Shown: positions 1-9,135, numbered from the stretch's first letter. The stretch: 64,000 bases of DNA from Caloramator sp. E03 (GCF_006016075.1 NZ_CP040093.1:2149501-2213500), one strand, 5' to 3'. Notes: generated from the sequence alone by a model not told the origin. A program made the numbers and translations.

Positions 1-351
1 GAATTTGAAATGATGAAACCTACTGCATATATAATAAATACAGGAAGAGCTGGATTAGTTAATGAAAAAGCTCTTATAAAGGCATTAAAGGAGAAAAAGA
101 TAGCGGGAGCAGGGCTTGATGTTTTTTGGACAGAACCAATACCACAAGATAGCGAGTTTTTGCAGCTTGATAATGTAACACTTACTACCCATATAGCAGG
201 TACGACAAAAGAAGCTTTAACAAGATCTCCTGAACTTCTTATGGAAGATATTTGTAAATTGTTAAGAAATGAAAAACCAAGGTTTATTATTAATGGTGAA
301 GTTTTAGAAAATGATGAATTTAAGAAGTGGCTGGAGGAAGTGAGAAAATGA
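1..351 (+). CDS. D-isomer-specific 2-hydroxyacid dehydrogenase, C-terminal part
   Basis: The gene begins before the window; 116 codons are visible. The visible part is the end of the NAD-binding domain and the C-terminal tail of a phosphoglycerate-dehydrogenase-like enzyme. The segment NTGRAGLVNEKAL is the family strand-turn after the NAD site, AGLDVFWTEP carries the conserved Glu, and TTHIAG carries the catalytic His. Enzymes of this family reduce 2-oxoacids or oxidise 2-hydroxyacids with NAD. The stop codon overlaps the start of the aldolase gene (ATGA), so the two are co-transcribed. Together with the downstream GntP permease and FGGY kinase this suggests oxidation of an imported sugar acid; the substrate cannot be named. 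Confidence 0.88.
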   Translation, partial: EFEMMKPTAYIINTGRAGLVNEKALIKALKEKKIAGAGLDVFWTEPIPQDSEFLQLDNVTLTTHIAGTTKEALTRSPELLMEDICKLLRNEKPRFIINGEVLENDEFKKWLEEVRK

Positions 352-1181
352 TAGTAAATTTAACATCAATTTTAAAGGATGCTCGCTTAGGTAAATATGC
401 TATAGGTTCTTTTAATGTATATAGTTATGAAACAATAAAAGGGGTAATTGAATCTGCCATAAAATTAAATAAGCCAACTATAGTTGCTTTTGGAGAAAGA
501 TATTTAGAAAATATGGATTTTGATTCAGTTTATGCGACTGTAAATGCTCTTGGGAAGAATACTAATACACCTATAGCATTACATTTAGATCATTGTAAAT
601 CATTTGAACATATAGTACAAGCTATAAGAGCAGGATTTACATCTGTTATGTATGATGGTTCAAATTTGAGCTTTGAAGAAAATATAAAGGAAACAAAAAA
701 AATTGTATCCATTGCTCATTCAGTAAATGTATCTGTAGAGGCAGAACTTGGAGGAATATCCCTTGGAGATCGTTCTAATGAAGAAGAAAGAGAACAAATA
801 TATACTGATCCAAATGAAGCAGAAATATTTGTTAAGGAAACAGGTGTTGATGCGCTGGCTGTATCAATTGGAACAGTTCATGGTATGTACAAAGGAGAAC
901 CTAAAATTGATATTGGTGTATTAAAATCAATAGCATCCAGGATAGACATACCTTTAGTATTGCACGGAGGATCAGGAACTCCTGAGAATATAATAAAAGA
1001 ATGCATTAGGAATGGTATATGCAAAATAAATGTCAATACTGAAATATCTGCATATACTGTAGATAAAATTAAGGAAGCTCTTCGATCAGATAAGGATTAT
1101 CATCTTTCAAAAATTTCCATATTAGAAATAGAATATATAAAAGAAGTTGTAGAAAAATATATGAACATGTTTTATAGCTAA
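348..1181 (+). CDS. Class II (zinc) ketose-bisphosphate aldolase family protein
   Basis: A 277-residue protein of the class II fructose-bisphosphate/tagatose-bisphosphate aldolase family, which cleaves ketose (bis)phosphates to triose phosphates using zinc. The HLDH segment gives Asp81 and His82 (catalytic Asp and first zinc ligand); further zinc His are in IGTVHGMYKG and VLHGGSGTP, and the phosphate-binding end is KINVNTE. The ATG at 348 is preferred over an in-frame GTG at 327 because GGAGG at 333-337 precedes it and it forms an ATGA overlap with the preceding stop. It is the second gene of a sugar-acid operon. Length is near that of GatY/Fba proteins; the exact substrate is unknown. Confidence 0.9.
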   Translation: MIVNLTSILKDARLGKYAIGSFNVYSYETIKGVIESAIKLNKPTIVAFGERYLENMDFDSVYATVNALGKNTNTPIALHLDHCKSFEHIVQAIRAGFTSVMYDGSNLSFEENIKETKKIVSIAHSVNVSVEAELGGISLGDRSNEEEREQIYTDPNEAEIFVKETGVDALAVSIGTVHGMYKGEPKIDIGVLKSIASRIDIPLVLHGGSGTPENIIKECIRNGICKINVNTEISAYTVDKIKEALRSDKDYHLSKISILEIEYIKEVVEKYMNMFYS

Positions 1182-1185
1182 AAAA

Positions 1186-1215
1186 ATATTCAATGTCTCA
1201 AAAGACTTTGAATAT
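1186..1215 (+). terminator. Stem-loop after the aldolase gene
   Basis: Arms 1186-1198 and 1203-1215 (ATATTCAA and GTCT paired with AGAC and TTGAATAT, one T-T mismatch) enclose a CAAA loop five bases after the stop codon. There is no U-tract after it, so it may be a weak terminator or an mRNA 3'-end hairpin rather than a classical intrinsic terminator. Confidence 0.4.
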
Positions 1216-1216
1216 G

Positions 1217-1602
1217 ATAAAAAACTATACTTGTGCATTAATAATCAAAAATTAATAAACAGTGCACTGAAAAATAATAAAAATAAAGGAATAGCTTAAT
1301 ATTTACAGCTTTTTAGTTACTAAAGAAAAATTGTTAAATATCTAACTTTTACCTGAGTTAATTATATAACAAAAAAAAGATGTTATCAATATGAATATAG
1401 CAAATATTATTTAGTCTGATATAGATATAAAATAAAACAATATAGAAAAAATAAGACAATTTCACAATTTATGTTGATTGATTTATGAATATCCATTTTC
1501 AAAAGTTTATATATCATATTTTAAATTTAAATACTATTTTGACCGAATTTTATTTGTAAATATAATAATTTTTTAATGCACAAGTATAGCAAAGTTTTTT
1601 AT
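1217..1602. repeat. AT-rich intergenic block bounded by long inverted repeats
   Basis: The gap 1182-1727 holds no gene. Within it, 1225-1240 (CTATACTTGTGCATTA) is repeated perfectly in inverted orientation at 1574-1589. The match continues outward as ATAAAAAAC on both sides, interrupted on the right by three extra bases. The roughly 386-bp block between the outer edges has no open frame of note. Its shape is that of a miniature inverted-repeat element (MITE) or a decayed insertion element; a large regulatory structure is the alternative. No target-site duplication is obvious. Confidence 0.5.
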
Positions 1603-1727
1603 AAGAAGATAATCCATAATTAATAATTAAAAATTATCTGATCGATTTGAGATATAGTTGTATCTTATAACAAAAATTTTCTAAAAATTAAAAATTTAAT
1701 ATTTTTAAATTAAGGGGGATTAATGTT

Positions 1728-3095
1728 ATGGTAACTGGTCCGATGTTGATGATAATTTTTTTAATAGCAATAGCTTTTGTTTTGATTTCTATAATTAAGT
1801 TTCGTTTAAATCCTTTTATTGCATTGCTTGTTACTTCAATTTTAACTGCATTTATGGTAAGAATGCCTTTAGATAAAATAAGTTCTGCAGTAACGACTGG
1901 TTTTGGAAATACGCTTGCAGGCATAGGCATTGTTATTGGACTTGGGATTATTTTAGGTCAAATTTTAGCAGAAGCGGGTGCTACTGAACAAATAGCTAAC
2001 AGTTTATTAAAAGTTGTAGGAATAAAAAATTCTCCTCTTGCTTTAAATATAACAGGATATTTAGTATCTATTCCTGTTTTCTTTGATGCAGCATTTGTAA
2101 TACTCATGTCATTGGCAAAGGAATTATCAAGAAAAACAAAAAAACCTATTATAACATTTGTAACAAGTTTGGCTGTTGGATTGATAGTTACACATGCTAT
2201 GGTAATACCTACGCCTGGACCATTGGCTGTAGCAAATAATATGAAGATAAACTTAGGAATATTTGTATTATATGCAATTATCGTATCACTACCAGCATCA
2301 TTAATTGGAGGCTGGTTATATGGTTTATTTTTAGGTAAAAAATATGATTACAAAGAAATAGCAAGTAATACTGTTGATGAATCAGCTGCAACATCAGAAT
2401 TTGTAAGAGATAAAAATAAGCCTATGCCTTCAGGTGGTCTTTCTTTGTTTGTTCTTTTGTTACCAATATTATTAATACTTTTAGGAACGATTATGAACAT
2501 TTTACTTCCTAAGGGATCAAAGGCTGCAGTAATTTTTAATTTTGTTGGAGATAAAAATATTGCTCTTTTGATTGGTGTATTCGTTGCAATATTGAAGTTA
2601 GGTAAATATTTAGATCAACCAATAAATAAGATAATAATAAAAGCTGCAGAATCAGCCGGTATGATTCTTTTAATTACAGGAGCAGGTGGTTCTCTTGGCA
2701 ACATTATAAATAGCAGTGGAATAGGTAAATATCTTGTTGATACATTATCAAAATGGAATATATCAATTATTATATTGGGATTTATTTTAAGCCAAATCTT
2801 AAGAGCGGCTCAAGGTTCCACAACAGTTGCATTAGTTACAACATCCTCAATATTAGGTCCTGTAGTTATGCAAATGGGAGTGTCACCTGTGCTTGTTGCT
2901 ATTTCTATTTGTGCAGGTGGCATAGGATTATCATTACCTAATGATTCAGGATTCTGGGTTGTACAGCGTTTTTCAACCTTGAGAGAATCAGATACTATTA
3001 AGGCATGGACTATAGGTGGTACAATAGCTGGATTAACAGCTCTTATCTTTACTTTAATATTAAGCATGTTTTCAGGAATATTGCCAGGAATATAA
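1728..3095 (+). CDS. GntP-family gluconate/sugar-acid:H+ symporter
   Basis: A 455-residue, very hydrophobic protein with about twelve predicted membrane helices, matching GntP-family permeases (GntT, GntP, IdnT, KdgT group) in length and pattern. Recognisable segments are LNPFIALLVTSILTAF near residue 30, the glycine-rich AGIGIVIGLGIILG, TPGPLAVANN, LRAAQGSTTVALVT and PNDSGFWVV near residue 405. The family imports gluconate and related aldonic acids with protons. ATG 1728 follows GGGGG at 1713-1717; an upstream ATG at 1723 is closed by a stop at once. It sits between the aldolase and the sugar kinase, consistent with uptake of the acid that this operon degrades. Confidence 0.9.
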   Translation: MVTGPMLMIIFLIAIAFVLISIIKFRLNPFIALLVTSILTAFMVRMPLDKISSAVTTGFGNTLAGIGIVIGLGIILGQILAEAGATEQIANSLLKVVGIKNSPLALNITGYLVSIPVFFDAAFVILMSLAKELSRKTKKPIITFVTSLAVGLIVTHAMVIPTPGPLAVANNMKINLGIFVLYAIIVSLPASLIGGWLYGLFLGKKYDYKEIASNTVDESAATSEFVRDKNKPMPSGGLSLFVLLLPILLILLGTIMNILLPKGSKAAVIFNFVGDKNIALLIGVFVAILKLGKYLDQPINKIIIKAAESAGMILLITGAGGSLGNIINSSGIGKYLVDTLSKWNISIIILGFILSQILRAAQGSTTVALVTTSSILGPVVMQMGVSPVLVAISICAGGIGLSLPNDSGFWVVQRFSTLRESDTIKAWTIGGTIAGLTALIFTLILSMFSGILPGI

Positions 3096-3162
3096 TAAAA
3101 TTTTTTTCATTTTTCTTTTAAGTAAAAATTATAATCTTGGTAAATTGCTGGAGGAATAAAAA

Positions 3163-4683
3163 ATGAACTGTGTAATTACAATTGATGTTGGTACTTCGAG
3201 TTTGAAATCTACAGTATATACCTTATCAGGCAAGAGCTTATATGGTTCTGCTAGTGAGTACCAACCTGTTTTTTTAAAGAACAATTATGCTGAACAGAGT
3301 CCAGAAACATGGAAAAATGCATTAATCCAAACTTTGAATGATATTTCAAAATATGTAAGCAACAATAGTATTGATATAATAGCAATATCAGTTACATCAC
3401 AGAGAGCATCGATAATTCCTGTTGATAAACATGGAAATTACCTTCATAATGCAATTATGTGGCAGGATAAGAGAACAACGCAGGAGTGTAAAAAAATAAG
3501 TAAATTTATAGATATAAATACTATATATAGAAAAACTGGTTTGAGGATAGACCCATATTTTTCAGCACCTAAAATGCTTTGGCTCAAGGAAAATTGTTCT
3601 GAAATTTATAATAAAAGTTATAAAATTTTAGGCGTTCAGGATTTTATTATATATCTTCTGACCAATAAGTTTATCACAGATTGGACGCAAGCCTCAAGAA
3701 CAATGTTAATGGATATAAACAATTTTAAATGGGATAGAGATATTCTTGATATTTTGGAAATAAATGAAGAAATTTTACCGGAATTATGTCCTCCAGCCTC
3801 TATTGCTGGGAAACTAACAGACCAAATAGCAAACACAGTTGGACTAAAAGGTGGTATACCTGTCATTATTGCGGGTGGTGACCAGCAATGTGCAGCCGTA
3901 GCTTTGAATATTTTGCAGGAGGGATATGCTGAAGCTAATACAGGAACAGGTTCTTTTGTAATAGCATATTCAGATAAACCAGTATTTGATATTAAAAACA
4001 GAACATTATGTAGTGCAGCTGCTATTCCAGGAAAATGGGTGGTGGAAGCGGGGATACTTACAACAGGAACTATTTATAGGTGGCTTAAAGAACAGTTTTA
4101 TCCAGATAGTATAGATGGCGAAAATAAGTATGAATTGCTAAATAAAGAAGCATCTATATCAACTACTGGAGCTAATGGAGTTATAATGATTCCGCATTTT
4201 CAAGGAAGTGCAGCTCCTTATTGGAACCCAGATGCAAAAGGGATGTTTTTTAATCTTACTTTAGGAACAAAAAGAAGCGATATAGCAAGATCAGTTTTGG
4301 AGGGAATTGCTCTTGAGATAGCTGAAAATGTATTTCTAATAGAAGAAAATATAGGCAATATCAATACTATAAGTGTTGCAGGTGGAATGACAAGGTTTGA
4401 TTTATTTAATCAAATCCAGGCAGATGTTTTTAATAAACCTGTAATAAAATATGAAAATAGTGAGGCATCTTCACTTGGAGCATTGATTAGTACCTCTGTA
4501 ACATTAGGTTACTATGAAAATTATAAAATTGCATTTAAAAATATAATAAATGATAATCCTACATTATATGATCCGTGTGATAAAAATGCAGAGATATATA
4601 AAATAATAATAAATAGGAAAAATAAGTTATATAATGCATTAAATGAAAATGATATATATAGTTTATTTAAATATGGAATATAA
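3163..4683 (+). CDS. FGGY-family carbohydrate kinase
   Basis: A 506-residue FGGY sugar kinase (gluconokinase/xylulokinase class) that phosphorylates an open-chain sugar or sugar acid with ATP. The N-terminal phosphate loop is ITIDVGTSSLKS (residues 4-15), followed by MWQDKR, the catalytic-region GGDQQCAAVAL, the second-domain GTGSF loop, and the C-terminal AGGMTRFDLFNQI and SEASSLGALIS blocks. ATG 3163 has GGAGG at 3151-3155. It is the last gene of the operon and is closed by a terminator at 4704. Because the permease is GntP-like, a gluconate-type substrate is plausible; the aldolase argues that the product is later cleaved. The substrate remains an inference. Confidence 0.88.
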   Translation: MNCVITIDVGTSSLKSTVYTLSGKSLYGSASEYQPVFLKNNYAEQSPETWKNALIQTLNDISKYVSNNSIDIIAISVTSQRASIIPVDKHGNYLHNAIMWQDKRTTQECKKISKFIDINTIYRKTGLRIDPYFSAPKMLWLKENCSEIYNKSYKILGVQDFIIYLLTNKFITDWTQASRTMLMDINNFKWDRDILDILEINEEILPELCPPASIAGKLTDQIANTVGLKGGIPVIIAGGDQQCAAVALNILQEGYAEANTGTGSFVIAYSDKPVFDIKNRTLCSAAAIPGKWVVEAGILTTGTIYRWLKEQFYPDSIDGENKYELLNKEASISTTGANGVIMIPHFQGSAAPYWNPDAKGMFFNLTLGTKRSDIARSVLEGIALEIAENVFLIEENIGNINTISVAGGMTRFDLFNQIQADVFNKPVIKYENSEASSLGALISTSVTLGYYENYKIAFKNIINDNPTLYDPCDKNAEIYKIIINRKNKLYNALNENDIYSLFKYGI

Positions 4684-4703
4684 TCTAAGTATCTTTATCA
4701 GTT

Positions 4704-4738
4704 GGCAGGTATTTGTTTAGAATACTTGCCTTTTCTTT
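4704..4738 (+). terminator. Intrinsic terminator of the sugar-acid operon
   Basis: GGCAGGTATT (4704-4713) pairs with AATACTTGCC (4721-4730), with one G-U pair and a seven-base loop, followed by TTTTCTTT. It lies 20 bases after the kinase stop and separates this operon from the cas genes. Confidence 0.85.
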
Positions 4739-4747
4739 ATTGCAAGA

Positions 4748-4767
4748 TACAAAAATATATTTTTGTA
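4748..4767. promoter_or_regulatory. Perfect 20-bp palindrome upstream of the cas operon
   Basis: TACAAAAATATATTTTTGTA is its own reverse complement and lies 121 bases before cas6, just after the terminator of the previous operon. It is a candidate operator for the cas genes. The base composition makes shorter palindromes common by chance, but a 20-bp perfect one is less so. The rest of the cas6 leader (4768-4888) is AT-rich and contains an isolated AGGAGG at 4815 with no gene behind it. Confidence 0.4.
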
Positions 4768-4888
4768 AAATAAAGCAGCATATTTTTAAATTTATAAAAA
4801 ATTTTATTTTAATTAGGAGGATTTTTTTAATATTCATAGAAAAATATAACATAAAAGTAAAATAATCAAAGAATACAGAGGTGGTAAA

Positions 4889-5623
4889 TTGAGGGCTGAT
4901 ATAAATATAAAGTTAGAAACTCCATTGGAGCTTCCTATACACTACAATCACATTATACAGGCGGTTGTTTTAAGGTGGCTTTCTGATGATAACTACAGTA
5001 AATTCATACATGATACGGGATATAAATACAAAAAAAGGCAGTATAAAATGTATACCTTTTCAAAAATCTATGGAAAATTTTCCATAGATTATAATAAAAA
5101 GACCATAACATATTTTGATAATATAATGCTTTCTATTTCATCATTAGAAAATGAATTCATGAAGTATATTATAAACACTGCAATTATTAATGATGTTGTT
5201 ATAGGTAAAACGAGGGGACAAGTTGAGAACATAACTTTTAAATCTTTGGATTTAATAAATAAAGGAAGGATAAGAACAAAATCCCCAATAGTTGTTTATA
5301 GTACCTTTTTATTGGAGGATAAAAAGAAAACCTATTATTATAATCCAAAAGAGGATGAATTTGAAAGCATAATTAGAAACAACCTTATAAAAAAGTATAT
5401 TGCCTATTATGAAAGAGACCTACAGAATAAGGAATTTAAAATACATCCATTAGGCAATTTAAAAGAGAGCATTGTAATTTATAAAGGTACTGTTATTAAA
5501 GGATGGAACGGAGAATTCGAAATTGAAGGTTCTCCAGAGCTTATAAAAATAGCCTATGACACAGGCCTTGGTTCTAAAAATTCTCAAGGATTTGGATGTT
5601 TTGAATTCGTTGGGAGGTGCTAA
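4889..5623 (+). CDS. cas6: Cas6 CRISPR pre-crRNA endoribonuclease (type I-B)
   Basis: A 244-residue Cas6, the metal-independent RNase that cuts the repeat RNA to release crRNAs. The C-terminal glycine-rich loop GLGSKNSQGFGCFEF is the family hallmark, and two N-terminal histidines (His18, His21 in PIHYNHIIQ) are candidates for the catalytic base. The start is a TTG with GAGGTGG at 4878-4884; no better ATG is available. It is the first gene of a tight operon: cas8b starts one base after the stop. Product processing would leave the usual 8-nt 5' handle ATTGAAAC, which is the end of the array repeat. First-gene position fits Cas6 in type I-B loci. Confidence 0.92.
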   Translation: MRADINIKLETPLELPIHYNHIIQAVVLRWLSDDNYSKFIHDTGYKYKKRQYKMYTFSKIYGKFSIDYNKKTITYFDNIMLSISSLENEFMKYIINTAIINDVVIGKTRGQVENITFKSLDLINKGRIRTKSPIVVYSTFLLEDKKKTYYYNPKEDEFESIIRNNLIKKYIAYYERDLQNKEFKIHPLGNLKESIVIYKGTVIKGWNGEFEIEGSPELIKIAYDTGLGSKNSQGFGCFEFVGRC

Positions 5624-5624
5624 T

Positions 5625-7523
5625 TTGATAGAGGGAATTGTACAAATAGGTAGGGCCTTAACAAAGGAAGGGAACCTCCTTGATACATTAATTAGAGAAG
5701 TTCCTGTAAAAGACAAAAAAGACAAACCACTTTTAATAATGAAGCTTAATTTTAAAAAAGACAGCCTTGATATTGATATTAAAGAAGAAATGGATAATGA
5801 AAGTGTAAAAAAATACATCCATGTAGGTTCTGCTGATGTTCCAACGTCTCCCCAGTGGTTTGCAACTTCAAAGAATATAAATTATTTTTTAACTGAAACC
5901 TTATATAATCTTACAAACATAGATTTTGGGGATAATCTTAATAAAAAGATAAAATACGTATTTGATAACTTTTATATTAAAATTGATGAAAACATAAAAA
6001 GCGTAAAATATCAATATGCCCTTGATATGGAAAGATATTTAGACAAAGAGCTTGATGTTAAAAATATTTATTTAAATATGAAAGGCCAAGGGAAAAATGA
6101 TAAGGAAATAACAAAGGAGCTTTCTAAAGCCTTTGAAGTATATATTAAAGAAAAATATGATATAAAGCTTAGTGAAGTTGGCCTTTTTACTATTTTAATT
6201 GATGGTATTCCTCTTTCCAGCTTTAAAGAATATCAAGAAAAAGTTCTTGAAGCAAAAAAAGCAGGTGGACAGGAAGAAGATAATAATCTTTTATGCTTTA
6301 TATGCGGCTCTAAAAACAACGTTACTTCAGATGTAGCTAAAATGAAGATAAAGTACTATACAACAAACCAGATAATATTTGCAAGTGAAATAGATGCCAA
6401 AAACTATTATAAAAATATGGCATTATGTCAGGACTGTTTAAACTCAATAATAGCTTCAGAAGTATATATGGACAACAATTTAAAAACCAAAATCGGAGAT
6501 TTAACAGCTTATATAATCCCACATTTTATATATGGAGAACCTTTAGATAAGGAGGAACTTGATTTTATAGTAAAAAAAATAAACAAATCCTTAAACATAG
6601 CTAAAAACCTTAAGGCAATAGAGAGCTTTGAATATGATATGCTAAATTTTCTTGAGCTTAAAGAAGAAAGAACTTATTATGTTCTAAATTTTATGTTTGT
6701 GAAACAGTCAAATCAATCAACTAAAATACAAAGGTTTATAAAGGATGTTCCTCCCAATATATTTGAAAAGATAGCTAAGGCTTCAAAATATTCTTATGAT
6801 GTAATGAAAAAATCATTTTATAAATACAATAGCCGCATAGATCTTTTAAATATATATTACACGATACCAATAAAGGTTAAAAAAGGAGAAGTTGTAGAGT
6901 ACAGAGACATATTATCCCTATATGATAGCATATTTACCCAAAGACCTGTGGATAAACTTCATATAATAGATAAGTTTATTGATGGAGTTAATGTTATTCG
7001 GCTAAACAAAGAGGGCTACAACTTAAAGACAGAGGAGATATGCTATTATATTTTAAAATCCAATATGATGATAAAATTCTTAGAAAAACTTAAATGTTTA
7101 AAGGAGGGAAAGGCTTTGGATACATCTTGCTTAAACGTAAAAGAAGAAATAAAGCAGTATATAAAGGATATGGGATATGATGAGCAGCAGACTGCAATGT
7201 TCCTTCTTGGAATTTTGATAGGGGAGATAGGTAACAGCCAGTATAAAAGATATGATGGCAACAAGCCAATACTTAATAAGTTAAACTTTAATGGTATAGA
7301 CAAATCAAAAATTATAAGGCTTTCAAATGAAGTTTACACAAAGCTTGAGCAGGAAAAGATAAGAAACTTCAATGAAGTTTTGTATTCTGACTTTAAAAAG
7401 CTTCTTGATTCCAACATGAATAAATGGATGCTAAATAAAAATGAAAATTTATATTATATATTATCAGGCTATTCTTATGCTACTGCAAAACCAATGTTAA
7501 AGGAGGTTAATGAAAATGAATAA
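5625..7523 (+). CDS. cas8b: Cas8b large subunit of the type I-B Cascade complex
   Basis: A 632-residue protein of the Cas8b/Csh1 (TM1802) family, the large Cascade subunit that recognises the PAM and recruits Cas3. Two CxxC pairs, Cys224/Cys227 and Cys268/Cys271, form the zinc-finger insertion common in Cas8b. The start is taken as TTG 5625 behind GGGAGGTG (5612-5619); an in-frame GTG at 5556 would overlap cas6 deeply and is unlikely. The 3' end overlaps cas7 by 8 bp. Family assignment rests on position between cas6 and cas7, size, the cysteine pairs and overall pattern, because Cas8 sequences diverge strongly. Confidence 0.88.
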   Translation: MIEGIVQIGRALTKEGNLLDTLIREVPVKDKKDKPLLIMKLNFKKDSLDIDIKEEMDNESVKKYIHVGSADVPTSPQWFATSKNINYFLTETLYNLTNIDFGDNLNKKIKYVFDNFYIKIDENIKSVKYQYALDMERYLDKELDVKNIYLNMKGQGKNDKEITKELSKAFEVYIKEKYDIKLSEVGLFTILIDGIPLSSFKEYQEKVLEAKKAGGQEEDNNLLCFICGSKNNVTSDVAKMKIKYYTTNQIIFASEIDAKNYYKNMALCQDCLNSIIASEVYMDNNLKTKIGDLTAYIIPHFIYGEPLDKEELDFIVKKINKSLNIAKNLKAIESFEYDMLNFLELKEERTYYVLNFMFVKQSNQSTKIQRFIKDVPPNIFEKIAKASKYSYDVMKKSFYKYNSRIDLLNIYYTIPIKVKKGEVVEYRDILSLYDSIFTQRPVDKLHIIDKFIDGVNVIRLNKEGYNLKTEEICYYILKSNMMIKFLEKLKCLKEGKALDTSCLNVKEEIKQYIKDMGYDEQQTAMFLLGILIGEIGNSQYKRYDGNKPILNKLNFNGIDKSKIIRLSNEVYTKLEQEKIRNFNEVLYSDFKKLLDSNMNKWMLNKNENLYYILSGYSYATAKPMLKEVNENE

Positions 7524-8391
7524 CAGCGAAATACTTTTTATTTATGATTCAAAGCTTTCAAATCCTAATGGTGATCCTGATGAGGAAAACAGACCTCGTA
7601 TGGATTATGAGAGGGATATTAATCTTGTTTCAGATTTAAGACTTAAAAGATTTATAAGGGATTATATATGCGATAAAGGATACGACATATTCGTAAGAAA
7701 ATTAGATGATAAATCTGTTACAGCTGAAAAGAGAATGGAGAGCTTTAAAAATTCAAGTGAAGATGAAATATTAGAAAGTCTTGTTGATGTAAGGCTCTTT
7801 GGTGCAACAATGCCAATTAAAGGAGATAATAAAACCTTTATAGGACCTGTACAGTTTAATTGGGGATATTCTTTAAACAGGGTTGAACTTTTAGAAGCAA
7901 GCATAACCTCCCACTTTAAAACAAATGAAAAGGCTCAGCAGGGTACAATAGGAAAGGATTATAGAGTAAAATATTCCCTTATAGCTTTTTCAGGGGTTAT
8001 AAGTGGGAAAAGAGCTCTTAAGACGAAATTGAAAGAAAGCGATGTTGACCTTTTAGATAAGGCTTTAAGATATTCCATTCAAAACCATGCTACAAGAAGT
8101 AAAATAGGAGAATATCCAAGGCTTTATATTAGGACTGTATATAAAGATGATGAAACTATATTGGGAGATTTTAGAGATTATATAAAGCTAAATGAAAAAA
8201 TAGAAAACGTAAGGGACATTAAGGAGATAAGCCTTGATATAACATCCCTTTATAATCATTTAAAATTAAATTCTGAAAAAATAGATAAAATAGTATATTT
8301 TTCTGATGATAGCCTTGAACTTGTATTAAACGGAAATACTACTACCCTTTTGGAGGCATTAAAAGAATTTAACCTTTGTGAAGTAAGGTGA
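7516..8391 (+). CDS. cas7: Cas7 backbone subunit of Cascade (Csh2 type)
   Basis: A 291-residue Cas7 of the Csh2/Csd2 family, the RRM-fold subunit that polymerises along the crRNA. The N-terminal strand and thumb motif IYDSKLSNPNGDPDEENRPR is typical of type I-B/I-C Cas7, and NHATRSKIGEYPRLY matches the conserved C-terminal region. ATG 7516 is preferred over ATG 7510, because AGGAGG (7501-7506) is nine bases from the first and only three from the second. Translation is probably coupled to cas8b through the 8-bp overlap; cas5 follows after four bases. Confidence 0.92.
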   Translation: MNNSEILFIYDSKLSNPNGDPDEENRPRMDYERDINLVSDLRLKRFIRDYICDKGYDIFVRKLDDKSVTAEKRMESFKNSSEDEILESLVDVRLFGATMPIKGDNKTFIGPVQFNWGYSLNRVELLEASITSHFKTNEKAQQGTIGKDYRVKYSLIAFSGVISGKRALKTKLKESDVDLLDKALRYSIQNHATRSKIGEYPRLYIRTVYKDDETILGDFRDYIKLNEKIENVRDIKEISLDITSLYNHLKLNSEKIDKIVYFSDDSLELVLNGNTTTLLEALKEFNLCEVR

Positions 8392-8395
8392 AACT

Positions 8396-9115
8396 ATGGA
8401 ATTTTTAGTTTTTGATATTAAAGGAAGATACGCTCATTTTAGAAAGTTTTATACTAATTCATCATCCCTTTCTTATTCTATGCCTCCAAGAACAACCCTT
8501 GAAGGGATTATTGCAGCAATCCTTGGACTTGAAAGGGACAGCTACTACGATGTTTTAAGTAGTGATAATCTTAATCTTTCTGTAAGGAAATTAGCTTCTA
8601 CAAGAAAAATACTTCAAAGCCTAAACTATATAAAGGCAACTTCACCAAGTAAAATAATAAAGCCAGAAGAACATACACAGGTTCCTTTTGAACTTTTAAC
8701 TGGAGAAGATGGGATAAAATATAGAATTTATGTAAATCACAAAGATTCACAGATAATGGACAAACTTTATGAAAGGCTTAAAAATGAAAAATATTTTTAT
8801 ATTCCCTATCTTGGGGCAGCACCCTTTAACTGCAGTATTTCTTTTTTAGGTAAAATTGAAGGGGAAGAAATTTTTTCGCAGGATTATATTGAAATTCTAA
8901 CCCCCATAAGAAAATCCCTTATAATAGATGGAGGGCTTGATATTACAAGTGTAAACGGCATTTTAATAAAAGAGAAGATGCCAAGGGATTTTAAAAGTGG
9001 AAGGATAGTAAAAGAAGTTGAGGATTACATTTATGAAGAAGGAGGCAATAGCCTTAAAGTTAAATTAAAATCTCCTTATTATAAAATAGGTAATGAAAAT
9101 ATAGTCTTAATTTAG
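8396..9115 (+). CDS. cas5: Cas5 crRNA 5'-handle binding subunit (type I-B)
   Basis: A 239-residue Cas5b. It caps the 5' handle of the crRNA in Cascade. Family features are the N-terminal FDIKGRYAHFRKFYTNSSSLSY and the conserved glycine-turn segment MPPRTTLEGIIAAILGLERD (residues 28-47), shared by Cas5 proteins. The start is an ATG four bases after the cas7 stop, with GGTGA overlapping that stop. Immediately at its own stop codon begins a compact hairpin with a T-run, which separates it from cas3. Confidence 0.92.
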   Translation: MEFLVFDIKGRYAHFRKFYTNSSSLSYSMPPRTTLEGIIAAILGLERDSYYDVLSSDNLNLSVRKLASTRKILQSLNYIKATSPSKIIKPEEHTQVPFELLTGEDGIKYRIYVNHKDSQIMDKLYERLKNEKYFYIPYLGAAPFNCSISFLGKIEGEEIFSQDYIEILTPIRKSLIIDGGLDITSVNGILIKEKMPRDFKSGRIVKEVEDYIYEEGGNSLKVKLKSPYYKIGNENIVLI

Positions 9116-9135
9116 GTGCCTTTGGCACCTTTTTT
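9114..9135 (+). terminator. Terminator-like hairpin between cas5 and cas3
   Basis: AGGTGCC (9114-9120), loop TTT, GGCACCT (9124-9130), then five further T residues. It begins inside the cas5 stop codon and ends one base before the Shine-Dalgarno of cas3. It has the form of a small intrinsic terminator, so partial termination would lower cas3 relative to the Cascade genes. An mRNA processing or stabilising hairpin is the alternative. Confidence 0.65.

Noticed and set aside
4815-4820. AGGAGG upstream of cas6 as a sign of a small lost gene
   Set aside because: No start codon with an open frame of useful length follows it.
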